This document shows, piece after piece, positions 1 to 7,595 of a stretch of 9,541 bases of DNA; the stretch's first letter is position 1; each line of letters opens with the position of its first letter. Both the position numbers and the translations under genes were made by a program. Origin of the DNA: an uncultured Oscillospiraceae bacterium (GTDB lineage: Bacteria; Bacillota; Clostridia; Oscillospirales; Acutalibacteraceae); the NCBI GenBank assembly GCA_905200265.1, contig CAJKJS010000037.1:1-9541 (forward strand), in the 5' to 3' direction. The notes beneath the pieces were generated by a model, which made no database searches, was not told the DNA's origin, and saw nothing but the letters and a program-made list of their open reading frames with translations.

Positions 1-33
1 CCCGCCTTCCTCTTTCCGTATACAGGATTTTTC

Positions 34-68
34 AAAAATCAGATATACTATTTTTAAGTATATCTGAT
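34..68 (-). terminator. Intrinsic terminator after the nucleoside hydrolase gene
   Basis: A perfect 12-bp inverted repeat (38-49 with 57-68) encloses a 7-nt A/T loop. Read on the minus strand, the right arm runs straight into a short T tract (T5, positions 38-34, the first T paired in the stem). It lies 26 nt beyond the nucleoside hydrolase stop codon. The stem is A/T-rich and the T tract is short, so it may be a weak terminator or an mRNA 3'-end stabiliser. A 7-bp inverted repeat (26-40) overlaps the T tract and offers an alternative fold. Confidence 0.6.
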
Positions 69-94
69 CCCGGAGCTCCTGGCAAGAGATCCTC

Positions 95-1033
95 TTACTC
101 TTTTTCCGCATAGGCCTGTAAGCGGCGGAACAAATCCCCAAAGATGCGGTCCCGATCCACCCGGCTCACATACCCATACAAATGGCGGTTTTCATCGACG
201 CTATAGGTACCTTCCAGCGTAACAATGGGGCTGTGACGCAGCTGGGTTTCCTCCCCTTCCGGGCATACCAGCCACGCGATGACCGTGGGGTCCCAAATCA
301 CGCGGGAATAGGCAAAATGATCGTCGCTGCATTCCAAATACCGCTGGGCCAGAAAATCGCCGATGGCTCCGCGCCCCTTAATAAAGGTGTTCACTTCCGG
401 CAACGTGGTGAGCATATGGTCCACCACACCCATACACGGCAGTTGTACCACCGCAGCGCCACAGTCGAATACCACCTGGGCCGCCGGCACATCCTGAATC
501 AGGTTGAATTCCTTTGTATCGGGCCAATGAAGCGCATGGCCTCCCAGCCATACAATGACAATTTTGTCCACAATATCCGGCGCCATTAAAAGAGCTGATG
601 CCACATTGGTAATAGCCCCAATAGCCAGCACATATAGCGGTTCTTCGGTTGTGCAAGCCCGAGCTTTTTTCACCAAGTCTTCCGCTGCGGGCGACATCAC
701 CGGTGTTTTATCCGCCGGCAAATACCGGTCACTACCCTTAAACACAAAATTTTCTTTTTGCACATTCATACGGGCAAGGATTCGATGAATTTCCTCATAG
801 CTTTTTTCCATTCCATCTTTGGGACCGGTGGATTTTTCGTTGAAGTACGGCGCGGCATAAATCGCCTGCAGATCAATTTTTTCGGGACTAAGCAGAGCAT
901 ACACCACGGCGAACTGGTCGTCGATTTCGTTGAACGTATCGGTATCCAATACAGCTTTTACTTTCCCTTTCGGCGGTTGTAGCAAACGTACCCGGGTTTC
1001 TTCCGCCACAAGCGGAAATGTAATTTGACTCAT
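95..1033 (-). CDS. Nucleoside hydrolase (IU-NH-like) family protein, variant active site
   Basis: Predicted 312-aa cytoplasmic hydrolase of the inosine-uridine nucleoside N-ribohydrolase fold, which cleaves N-glycosidic bonds of ribosides using a bound Ca2+. The N-terminal metal-binding signature is DTDTFNEIDDQ (residues 30-40); classical enzymes have DxDxxxDD, so two residues are inserted here. Further family marks are GAITNVASAL (139-148), the WLGGH turn (162-166), EFNLIQD (175-181) with the usual Asn and Asp, and WDP (247-249), where many family members have His-Asp. The start at 1033 is chosen because AAAGGAGA sits 9 nt upstream; a longer reading to 1108 would overlap the probable promoter. 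A terminator separates it from the M20 gene, so it is probably a separate unit with its own promoter. Substrate is unknown: a nucleoside, or another riboside given the altered site. Family call is confident, substrate is not. Confidence 0.85.
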   Translation of the reverse strand: MSQITFPLVAEETRVRLLQPPKGKVKAVLDTDTFNEIDDQFAVVYALLSPEKIDLQAIYAAPYFNEKSTGPKDGMEKSYEEIHRILARMNVQKENFVFKGSDRYLPADKTPVMSPAAEDLVKKARACTTEEPLYVLAIGAITNVASALLMAPDIVDKIVIVWLGGHALHWPDTKEFNLIQDVPAAQVVFDCGAAVVQLPCMGVVDHMLTTLPEVNTFIKGRGAIGDFLAQRYLECSDDHFAYSRVIWDPTVIAWLVCPEGEETQLRHSPIVTLEGTYSVDENRHLYGYVSRVDRDRIFGDLFRRLQAYAEKE

Positions 1034-1042
1034 GAAAACATG

Positions 1043-1050
1043 TCTCCTTT
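1043..1050 (-). promoter_or_regulatory. Ribosome binding site deciding the nucleoside hydrolase start
   Basis: AAAGGAGA on the minus strand is separated by 9 nt from the ATG at 1033-1031. It supports this start over the in-frame ATG at 1108, which has no comparable site. A second, even better Shine-Dalgarno match (AAAGGAGGT, 1082-1074) lies further upstream but no start codon follows it at a workable distance. Confidence 0.75.
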
Positions 1051-1087
1051 CGACGGGACGGCTATGAAGGCCGACCTCCTTTCCTAA

Positions 1088-1093
1088 AGTATA
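1088..1093 (-). promoter_or_regulatory. Candidate -10 element for the nucleoside hydrolase gene
   Basis: TATACT on the minus strand (5 of 6 matches to TATAAT) lies downstream of the M20 terminator and about 55 nt before the nucleoside hydrolase start. No convincing -35 hexamer is seen 16-18 nt upstream (that region is T-rich), so this is only a candidate. The predicted transcript would begin near 1081. Confidence 0.4.
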
Positions 1094-1119
1094 GCGGAAA
1101 TAGATCAAAAAAGCCAGAT

Positions 1120-1168
1120 AAAAAAGAGAAACAGGGCCTTGATAGTTCCCACCCTATCAAAGCCCTGT
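1120..1168 (-). terminator. Strong intrinsic terminator ending the transporter/M20 operon
   Basis: A 15-bp stem (1168-1154 pairing with 1145-1131, containing one G-U wobble in the RNA) closes an 8-nt loop. On the minus strand it is followed by TTTCTCTTTTTT. It starts 24 nt after the stop codon of the M20 hydrolase gene and precedes the nucleoside hydrolase gene. GC content at the base of the stem and the U-rich tail are those of a classical Rho-independent terminator. The plus strand has no T tract after the stem, so it acts in one direction only. Confidence 0.9.
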
Positions 1169-1192
1169 TCCCAGGTGATAAAAAAGATTCCT

Positions 1193-2449
1193 TTACTCCA
1201 CATCCAGCAGTTCGCAGAACGAGAGCATATAAATTTCGGCTGCATGAATGACGTCTTCAATATCGACATCTTCGTTGTAACCATGGATGCCTTCGCAGTT
1301 GGCCGGTCCATACTGAATCGTCTGAATGCCCAAGTCGCGGTAATACTTGGCATCACTGGACGCCCACTGATAAGCAGGCAGTACGGTCCTTCCCCAGATA
1401 GCTTCCGCATTTTTATGCACCATGCGAACGATGGGAGCATCGTAATCGGTAAAATTCGCTTCGCTGTGGTAATCGAGTTCGTACTCGATCCCCGTTTCGC
1501 CGCTGTTTGCAATCATCTTTTTCACAGCTTCTTCGATGTCTTCATGGCGAATCCCAATAGGCAGACGGCAGTCGCACAGGCATTCGCAGGTATCGGGCAC
1601 CATGTTGATCTTGTTGCCGCCCTGAATAATGCCAGGGTTACAGGTCAAATGATCGATAGCATCGGCCGAGCCATTGGAATTGGCTCTTTCGCAGATGAGA
1701 CGGGAATTTTCCAGCGCCTGTTTTTGTTCCGGTGCGTAATGACCGGGTACAGCGGTCAATTCATTGACATGCTGCAGCAGCCGTCCCATTTTCATAATGG
1801 CATTATCGCCTTTGTAATTGCCCAAACTGCCGTGGGCGGGAGTACCATGGGCGATCAGCTTCATATGCATACCGCCCTTTTGGCCGATTTCAATATTATC
1901 ATACGACGTCGGTTCGGCAATCAGGCAAGCCTGCGCACCATCAGCATACCCATTTTCGCACAACCACCGGGTCCCCCGGCCGCCGGCTTCTTCGTCAGAC
2001 ACAATGTGAAGCCGCAGGCAGCCACCCAGTTTTGCGCCGCTTTCTTTGAGCATACGCATGGTGAACAGCAAACAGGCTACACCGGCTTTCATATCGCTGG
2101 TTCCGCGGCCACGAATCGTGGTTTCGGTAATTTCCCCGCCGCAGGGATCAAAATCCCACCCCTTCGGGTCCCCAATGGGCACCACGTCTACGTGGCCATT
2201 GAGGATCAGGTTGTACCCACTGCGGTTCCCCATTTCAGCTGTGACGATGGGATGTCCTTCAATGGTATCAATCTGCTGGGTTTCAATGCCGCATTTGCCA
2301 AGATACTGGCGCACAAACGCAATGACTTCGTCTTGCGTTCCACAGGGGTTTTCGCTGTTGATCTGAATCAGCTGAGAAACCAGCTGCACCAGTTCATCTT
2401 TATGCGCCAAAACGGCTTCATGCAGTTTTTTCTTTGTTTCCTGGTTCAT
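1193..2449 (-). CDS. M20 family metallohydrolase, ArgE/DapE/carboxypeptidase G2 type
   Basis: Predicted 418-aa cytoplasmic dinuclear-metal (Zn/Co) amidohydrolase or peptidase; family members remove N-acyl groups or terminal residues from amino acid derivatives. The full M20 ligand set is visible: NGHVDVVP (H86, D88), GTSDMKAG (bridging D119), SDEEAGG (catalytic base E153 and ligand E154), AEPT (E179) and EGIHGYNED (H389). GTPAHGSLG (202-210, H206) lies in the inserted dimerisation domain and supplies a substrate-contacting His in relatives. Length is normal and no signal peptide is present. It begins 34 nt after the DppF-like gene with a modest AAGG-type ribosome site 9 nt upstream, so it is read as the last gene of the transporter operon, and a strong terminator follows. 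It could be an acetylornithine or succinyl-diaminopimelate deacylase by name, but the transporter context argues for cleaving an imported substrate. Specificity is not resolvable. Confidence 0.88.
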   Translation of the reverse strand: MNQETKKKLHEAVLAHKDELVQLVSQLIQINSENPCGTQDEVIAFVRQYLGKCGIETQQIDTIEGHPIVTAEMGNRSGYNLILNGHVDVVPIGDPKGWDFDPCGGEITETTIRGRGTSDMKAGVACLLFTMRMLKESGAKLGGCLRLHIVSDEEAGGRGTRWLCENGYADGAQACLIAEPTSYDNIEIGQKGGMHMKLIAHGTPAHGSLGNYKGDNAIMKMGRLLQHVNELTAVPGHYAPEQKQALENSRLICERANSNGSADAIDHLTCNPGIIQGGNKINMVPDTCECLCDCRLPIGIRHEDIEEAVKKMIANSGETGIEYELDYHSEANFTDYDAPIVRMVHKNAEAIWGRTVLPAYQWASSDAKYYRDLGIQTIQYGPANCEGIHGYNEDVDIEDVIHAAEIYMLSFCELLDVE

Positions 2450-2483
2450 GGATTTGTGCCTTCTTTCTTCCCCGTATGCACGT

Positions 2484-3476
2484 TTACTTCTTTGCTTCCT
2501 GATCCATTAGGAAGCAGGCCACCTGATGGCCCTCTTCCACTTCCCGCAGCTGGGGCCGTTCTTCATGGCAGCGTGCCGTCGCATACGGGCAACGACCTGC
2601 CAGCGGACACCCTTTCATATCGCCAATGGGGCTGGGAATATCGCCTTCCAGTTTGATCTGTTCCCGGGTTTCAAAAGGACTATCCGGCGGAATAGCCGAC
2701 AGCAATGCTTTCGTATACGGATGCAGCGGATGATGATAAATTTTATCGGCCGCACACAACTCTACCACGGTGCCCAAATACATAATGGCAATGCGGTCGC
2801 TTACATGCTTAATGACGCTCAGGTCATGCGAAATGAAGATGTACGTCAGGTTAAATTCCTTCTGGATAGAACGGAACAAGTTCAGCACCTGTGCCTGAAT
2901 GGACACGTCCAGAGCCGAAACGGGTTCGTCACATACAATAATTTCCGGGTTTAGCACCAAAGCGCGCGCCACGTTAATACGCTGCCGCTGGCCACCAGAA
3001 AATTCGTGGGGGAACCGTTCAATGTGCTGAACATCCAGTCCCACCTTTTGCATCATTTGGAAAACGCGCTCCCGGCGTTTTTTCTTATCCGGTTCCAAAT
3101 TGTGCACAATCAGCCCTTCTTCAATGAGCTGACCGCAGGTCATGCGGGGGTTCAGGGACGAATAGGGGTCCTGGAATACAATTTGAATGTTCTTGTGGCG
3201 ATTTTTCCGTTCTTCCTTGGTGTGCAGATCTTTCAGGTTCTGCCCCTTATAGATAATATCGCCGCTCGTTACCGAATGAAGTCCGACAACACAACGCCCC
3301 AGGGTCGATTTGCCGCAACCGGATTCGCCGATTACACCTAATGTTTCCCCTTTTTGAATATCCAAATTCACATGGGAAAGGGCGTGCAGTTGTTTGGAAC
3401 CTTCAAACAGTTTGGCACTGCGCACTTTAAAATCCTTGCACAGATCGCGAATCTGCAGAATAGGCTGATCACTCAT
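2484..3476 (-). CDS. dppF: Dipeptide/oligopeptide ABC transporter ATPase, DppF/OppF type
   Basis: Predicted 330-aa nucleotide-binding subunit at the cytoplasmic face of the importer. Motifs in order: Walker A GESGCGKST (50-58), Q-loop FQDP (101-104), signature FSGGQ (159-163), Walker B IIVCDEP (179-185, catalytic E184), D-loop SALD (187-190) and H-loop H217 in ISHDLS. The C-terminal oligopeptide/dipeptide transporter extension starts near 245 (HHPLHPYT) and holds four Cys (290, 296, 303, 321), an arrangement reported to bind a 4Fe-4S cluster in some Dpp/Opp ATPases. The ATG overlaps the end of the DppD gene by 8 nt (ATGAGTGA), with AAAGGAGA upstream, implying translational coupling and equal output of the two ATPases. 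This is the canonical-signature partner of the pair. The assignment within the Dpp/Opp/App group, and hence the ligand, is uncertain. Confidence 0.93.
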   Translation of the reverse strand: MSDQPILQIRDLCKDFKVRSAKLFEGSKQLHALSHVNLDIQKGETLGVIGESGCGKSTLGRCVVGLHSVTSGDIIYKGQNLKDLHTKEERKNRHKNIQIVFQDPYSSLNPRMTCGQLIEEGLIVHNLEPDKKKRRERVFQMMQKVGLDVQHIERFPHEFSGGQRQRINVARALVLNPEIIVCDEPVSALDVSIQAQVLNLFRSIQKEFNLTYIFISHDLSVIKHVSDRIAIMYLGTVVELCAADKIYHHPLHPYTKALLSAIPPDSPFETREQIKLEGDIPSPIGDMKGCPLAGRCPYATARCHEERPQLREVEEGHQVACFLMDQEAKK

Positions 3477-4482
3477 TGCTGGCCGTCTCCTTTCCTCTTA
3501 CAAGCGTTTCCACACCATTCTGATGGTGGCAGGCTACTTTATGGCCGGGTGCAACTTCGATGAGTTCCGGCACCTGCTCACGGCAAATATCTGTCGCATA
3601 GGGACAACGATTGTAGAAATTGCAGCATTTTCCCGTCAGACGCAAGTCCGGCGGTGTGCCGGGAATGGCCTTTAGTTCGGCTTTTTCCGTATCGGACAGC
3701 TTCGGAATGGAATCCAGCAATCCCCAGGTATACGGATGCAGGGGATTTTTATACAGTTCTTTCATATCGGCAAACTCTACGGTTTTGCCGGCATACATAA
3801 CCATAACCGTATCGCACATTTTCCATACGATACCCAGGTTGTGGGTAATCAGCATAATGGCGGTGTTGGTTTTTTCCTGCAATTCTTTCAAAAGCCCCAG
3901 CACCTGCGCCTGTACGGTCACATCCAGAGCCGTGGTCGGTTCGTCAGCAATCATAAATTTGGGATGGCAGCTGATAGCCATAGCGATCATAACACGCTGG
4001 CACATACCACCGGACAGTTCATGGGGATACGCGTTCATGCGCCGTTCCGGATCAGGAATCCCCACCAATTCCAGATTCTTTACCGCAATTTTGCGGGCTT
4101 CTTCCTTACTGACATTGTTATGGGTACGAATGAGTTCCACCATCTGGCTCCCCACTTTAAAAACGGGATCCAGCGATGTCATGGGGTCCTGAAAAATTAC
4201 GGAAATCTCATTGCCGCGGATCTTGCGCAGTTCCTTGTCGGAAATTTTGCGCATATCTTTGCCTTCAAACAGAATCGTACCGTCTACTACTCGGCCCGTT
4301 TTGGGCAGCAGCCGGATCACCGATGAAGCCGACACACTTTTGCCGGAACCCGATTCCCCTACGATTCCCAGAATTTCACCTTTTTTTAATGTATAACTCA
4401 CACCGTCAACGGCTTTCGCTACGCCGCTGGCCGTGAAGAAATAAGTCTTTAGGTTTTCGACTTTCAAAATTTCTTCGCTCAT
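3469..4482 (-). CDS. dppD: Dipeptide/oligopeptide ABC transporter ATPase, DppD/OppD type
   Basis: Predicted 337-aa ATPase that pairs with DppF beneath the DppBC permease. Walker A is GESGSGKS (42-49), Q-loop FQDP (97-100), signature LSGGMCQR (156-163), Walker B FMIADEP (176-182, E181), D-loop TALD (184-187) and H-loop H214 in ITHNLG. Met in place of Gln in the signature is usual for OppD/DppD proteins; Asn directly after the H-loop His is less usual, since Asp is typical. The C-terminal extension (from about 247, NPLHPYTWGLL) carries Cys 286, 287, 293, 300 and 318, again a likely 4Fe-4S site. It starts 15 nt after the M20D amidohydrolase gene with GGGAGGG as ribosome site, and overlaps the DppF gene by 8 nt at its end. 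The position in the operon fixes its role; the ligand is unknown. Confidence 0.93.
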   Translation of the reverse strand: MSEEILKVENLKTYFFTASGVAKAVDGVSYTLKKGEILGIVGESGSGKSVSASSVIRLLPKTGRVVDGTILFEGKDMRKISDKELRKIRGNEISVIFQDPMTSLDPVFKVGSQMVELIRTHNNVSKEEARKIAVKNLELVGIPDPERRMNAYPHELSGGMCQRVMIAMAISCHPKFMIADEPTTALDVTVQAQVLGLLKELQEKTNTAIMLITHNLGIVWKMCDTVMVMYAGKTVEFADMKELYKNPLHPYTWGLLDSIPKLSDTEKAELKAIPGTPPDLRLTGKCCNFYNRCPYATDICREQVPELIEVAPGHKVACHHQNGVETLVRGKETASNE

Positions 4483-4497
4483 GGTTTCCCTCCCGTG

Positions 4498-5676
4498 TTA
4501 TTCGTATTTGGCTTTCATGGCAAGGAACGCCTGTTTGACTTGCTCCATTTTTTCGGGATGTAATAACAGCTGGGCGCCCGCCAGCGCTTCTGCACCGGCA
4601 GCCTGCATCAATGCATGACGGCCGTCTTCCGACCCGCAGGCTTTTTCAAATTCCGGCGTATGGCCACGTAAAAGCGGCACTACCTGGATATAGGACTGCA
4701 GTCCCGGTACTTCATGAGTCACATTGCCCATATCGGTTGTTCCGATCCCCAGCTCCCGCCGGCGGGGCTTAATGGTTTCTCCCATCGCCTGTAATCCTTC
4801 GCCTAGCAGTTCTTCCAAAACCGGGTTATTGCGGATATCTTCATAGGAATCCCGCAGCGTTTGAATCTCCACACGGGTCCCTGTCATGCTTGCGGCGGCC
4901 TGCGCCATATGTTTTACCTGCTCCACCAGCGCCAGTTTGTCTTTCATACTGAACGAACGCACCAGAATTTCGGCACTGGCATGTTCCGGTACCATTACCG
5001 GCGTTTCTCCGCCATCGCGCACGACACCCAGCACCCAGCCTTTTCCGGCAATCTGGGGTTGCAAAAGGGCCACTGTCTGCAAGAGCTGCAGCACCGGCGC
5101 CAAGGCATTGATACCTTCTTCCGGCCAGGTAACCGCATGAGCCTTTTTCCCGAAAAATTCGACCAACAAACTGGTGGATGAATACGAAAGATCGTTTACC
5201 ACCGTTTCGTTAGCGGGATGGATCAACATCGCCGCGTCGATTCCCTGAAACACCCCGGCTCGCAGCATGTGGATTTTTCCGCCACCGCCCTCTTCCGCCG
5301 GACATCCCAGCACGGTGAGTTTACCCCCGTATTCCTTTACAAGAGGTATGAGCGCATAGGCAGCGCCAATAGCAATGGGTGTCATCAAATTATGTCCACA
5401 GGCATGCCCCATACCGGGCACCGCGTCGTATTCACCCAAAAAGGCCAGGTTTGGACCGGGGCGGCCGCTGTCATATACACCGCGTACCGCTGTGTCCAGT
5501 CCACCTACTCCGGTTTCCACCGAAAAGCCCAGTTCCGTTAGCAGCGTCGCTACGGCTGCCGATGCTTTATATTCCTGAAAACAATATTCCGGTTTTTGAA
5601 AAATCGCATCGGAGAGGGCAAACAGCTTGTCCGAAACGGTCTGTAATCTTTGCAGGATTTGTTCCTTCTGTTCCAT
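4498..5676 (-). CDS. M20D amidohydrolase, AbgB/PM20D2-like
   Basis: Predicted 392-aa cytoplasmic metal-dependent amidohydrolase. The subfamily marks are clear: GEYDAVPGMGHACGHNLM (81-98, with Cys93 and His95), PAEEGGGGK (126-134, E128/E129), LIHPAN (151-156, H153), KKAHA (177-181), TTDMGNVTHEVPG (313-325) and HTPEF (339-343). HACGHN with EYDAVPGMGHA resembles p-aminobenzoyl-glutamate hydrolase subunit B and the PM20D2 dipeptidases more than the indole-acetyl-amino-acid hydrolases, which have HACGHD. It sits between the DppC and DppD genes, 12 nt after the former (GAGGG ribosome site touching the stop codon) and 15 nt before the latter, so it is co-expressed with the importer. I infer that it cleaves the imported ligand, perhaps a dipeptide or aminoacyl conjugate. 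An AbgA-type partner subunit is not seen; the other M20 gene is of a different subfamily. Confidence 0.88.
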   Translation of the reverse strand: MEQKEQILQRLQTVSDKLFALSDAIFQKPEYCFQEYKASAAVATLLTELGFSVETGVGGLDTAVRGVYDSGRPGPNLAFLGEYDAVPGMGHACGHNLMTPIAIGAAYALIPLVKEYGGKLTVLGCPAEEGGGGKIHMLRAGVFQGIDAAMLIHPANETVVNDLSYSSTSLLVEFFGKKAHAVTWPEEGINALAPVLQLLQTVALLQPQIAGKGWVLGVVRDGGETPVMVPEHASAEILVRSFSMKDKLALVEQVKHMAQAAASMTGTRVEIQTLRDSYEDIRNNPVLEELLGEGLQAMGETIKPRRRELGIGTTDMGNVTHEVPGLQSYIQVVPLLRGHTPEFEKACGSEDGRHALMQAAGAEALAGAQLLLHPEKMEQVKQAFLAMKAKYE

Positions 5677-5688
5677 GGGATGGCCCTC

Positions 5689-6603
5689 TTATTTCTTCAT
5701 CTTCGGGTCCAAAATATCACGGATCCCGTCGCCCAACAGGTTAAAGCCGATTACCGTAATCAAAATGCACAGGCCGGCTTCCGTCGCCAAATGAGGGGCC
5801 GTTTGCAGATAGCCTTTCCCGGAGGTCAAAATATTGCCCCAGGAAGCGGTGGGAGGCGTAATGCCCAAACCGAGGAAGCTCAGAGAAGCTTCGGAAAGAA
5901 TGGCGCTTGCCATATTCATCGTGGCATATACCACAATGGGAGAAATGGTGTTCGGAAGAATATGCCGGAACAAAATTCGACCATCACCCTCACCTAACGC
6001 CCGGGCGGCATTACAATATTCTTCATTTTTCACCACATGTACCTGGCCGCGCACCATACGGGCAAAGCTGGGCACATTGGCCACACCGATTGCAATAATA
6101 ACATTCTGGATACCGCTGCCCAGCACGGTCACCATAATCATGGCCAACAGTAAAAACGGGAAAGCAAACATGCCGTCCATAATACGCATAATAATGGAAT
6201 CCACCAGACCGCCTTTATAACCGGCAATCAGTCCCAGCAGGATACCAATCAAGCCGCCTACTGCCGTGGAGCCAATAGCAACCACCACGGAAATTTGCGC
6301 CCCGTAAATCAGACGGGACAACAGGTCACGCCCGAATTCATCGGTCCCCAGTAAATGGACAACCCCTTTGCTGCTTACATAGCCCGGGCCCTGGAGCTTA
6401 TCCAGCGGACTGATAGCAGCCGGATCACACGGCGCAATGAGCGGCGCCAGAATCGCCATTAAGAACACCAGGCAGACAATAACAAAACCCACCAAAGCCA
6501 TTTTATTGCGAAGGAGCTTGTGCCAGGCATTATTGGCACGGCGCTCTTTTTTTATCATTTCGTTCTGCGCTTCGCGGCTCAGAACTCCAGTCGTCTGTGC
6601 CAT
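5689..6603 (-). CDS. dppC: Dipeptide/oligopeptide ABC transporter permease, DppC/OppC type
   Basis: Predicted 304-aa inner membrane subunit. A cytoplasmic N-terminal tail (1-33) leads into membrane segment 1 (36-57), then the extracytoplasmic stretch ending in GTDEFGRDLLSRLIYG (86-101), which is a DppC/OppC hallmark. Further hydrophobic segments lie near 103-128, 145-162, 165-180, 222-245 and 274-292. The EAA loop that docks with the ATPases is at about 195-218 (EYCNAARALGEGDGRILF and following RHILPN). It ends in the usual GDGIRDILDPKMKK. The start codon overlaps the DppB stop codon in a TAATG junction, with GGAGG 12 nt upstream inside the DppB gene, implying coupled translation. It forms the channel with DppB. 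Family assignment is secure. Confidence 0.94.
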   Translation of the reverse strand: MAQTTGVLSREAQNEMIKKERRANNAWHKLLRNKMALVGFVIVCLVFLMAILAPLIAPCDPAAISPLDKLQGPGYVSSKGVVHLLGTDEFGRDLLSRLIYGAQISVVVAIGSTAVGGLIGILLGLIAGYKGGLVDSIIMRIMDGMFAFPFLLLAMIMVTVLGSGIQNVIIAIGVANVPSFARMVRGQVHVVKNEEYCNAARALGEGDGRILFRHILPNTISPIVVYATMNMASAILSEASLSFLGLGITPPTASWGNILTSGKGYLQTAPHLATEAGLCILITVIGFNLLGDGIRDILDPKMKK

Positions 6604-7562
6604 TAGTTCTTCCCGCCTCCTTCATAGCTAACTTTCGGGTTCACCAGCATATACGCCAGGTCCACCAGCAGGTTCACCACGATAAATACCAGTGCTACAA
6701 TAACCACGGTACCCTGAATTAAAGCATAATCGCGGTTTGTCACAGCTTTTACGATCAGCATACCCATACCAGGCCACGAGAAAATGGTTTCCGTCAACAT
6801 GGCACCGGTAATACAATAGGCCAGCTGCATCCCAACCACTGTAATAATAGGAGGCAGCGCGTTCTTAAAGGCATGCTTCCACAGCAGTTTCGGTTCCGAA
6901 AGCCCTTTGGAACGCATAGCCTTGATGTAATCGGTATTGATGGTTTCCAGCGTGCTGGAACGGGAAATACGGGCGAATGTGGCCATGGGGTGCAAAGTCA
7001 GACAAATAACCGGCAGTACCATGTACTGTACATATCCCCAGAAGCCGTTACTCCAGTCGCCAATACCCATGGTGGGGAACCACCCAAGATTCACGGCAAA
7101 AACGAGCACCATCATTAACGCAAACCAGAATATGGGCACGGATATACCAAGTAAGGCTAAAAACATAAAAATATAGTCAAATGCTGTATTTTGATGCACG
7201 GCCGAATAGACACCGATCGGAATCCCAATCAGTAGCGCCAGCACCAGGCTCGTCAGCGACAGTACCAGCGTATTGGGAATCCGCTGGCCTAACAGTTCAA
7301 GAACCGACGTACCGTAGGCATAAGAGGTACCAAAATCACCATGTAGAATATCGTTCCAGTACATACCGTACTGTTCGATTTTACTTTTATTCAGCCCCAT
7401 TTTTTCTTCCATTTTGGCAATGTCTTCCGTGGTTGCCTGGGGCCCTAACACAGCCGTTGCCGGGTTACCGGGAATCATGCGGGTCAGGATAAAGGTAAGG
7501 GTTACCACCACGAAAAGGACGGGAATCATTTGCAGCAAACGCCGCAGAATTGTTTTAACCAC
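6603..7562 (-). CDS. dppB: Dipeptide/oligopeptide ABC transporter permease, DppB/OppB type
   Basis: Predicted 319-aa membrane subunit with six hydrophobic segments: about 10-28, 98-120, 128-157, 178-190, 235-257 and 283-307. The N-terminal MIPVLFVVVTLTFIL stretch followed by RMIPGNPA (28-35), the HGDFGTSY motif (74-81), the EAA loop around 211-238 (DYIKAMRSKGLSEPKLLW) and TETIFSWPGMG (257-267) are standard for DppB/OppB. The start codon is GTG, not ATG, with AGGTGA 7 nt upstream; an in-frame stop lies just before it, so no longer form is possible. It is separated from the binding-protein gene by a 175-nt hairpin-rich gap and joined to the DppC gene by a TAATG overlap. NikB-type nickel permeases share the fold, but the hydrolases in the operon argue for a peptide-like ligand. 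Confidence 0.94.
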   Translation of the reverse strand: MVKTILRRLLQMIPVLFVVVTLTFILTRMIPGNPATAVLGPQATTEDIAKMEEKMGLNKSKIEQYGMYWNDILHGDFGTSYAYGTSVLELLGQRIPNTLVLSLTSLVLALLIGIPIGVYSAVHQNTAFDYIFMFLALLGISVPIFWFALMMVLVFAVNLGWFPTMGIGDWSNGFWGYVQYMVLPVICLTLHPMATFARISRSSTLETINTDYIKAMRSKGLSEPKLLWKHAFKNALPPIITVVGMQLAYCITGAMLTETIFSWPGMGMLIVKAVTNRDYALIQGTVVIVALVFIVVNLLVDLAYMLVNPKVSYEGGGKN

Positions 7563-7569
7563 TTTTTTA

Positions 7570-7575
7570 TCACCT
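7570..7575 (-). promoter_or_regulatory. Ribosome binding site for the GTG start of dppB
   Basis: AGGTGA on the minus strand lies 7 nt before GTG at 7562-7560. It is less perfect than the GGAGG-type sites elsewhere in the operon, and it is paired with a GTG start. Together they suggest that permease translation is kept below that of the binding protein. Confidence 0.65.
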
Positions 7576-7595
7576 GCTTTTTGATACTCATAGAG

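Noticed and set aside
26..40. GATTTTTCAAAAATC as a third CodY-like or operator dyad
   Set aside because: It matches the CodY consensus poorly in alignment and overlaps the T tract of the terminator, which explains it better.
1034..1108. A longer nucleoside hydrolase starting at 1108
   Set aside because: The extra 25 residues lie over the TATACT -10 candidate and both Shine-Dalgarno sites, and no ribosome site precedes 1108. AAAGGAGA points to 1033.
1139..2656. A 505-codon open frame on the plus strand antisense to the M20 gene
   Set aside because: It crosses from the M20 gene into the end of dppF and begins inside the terminator. The minus-strand M20 protein has every metal-ligand motif, so this frame is a shadow.
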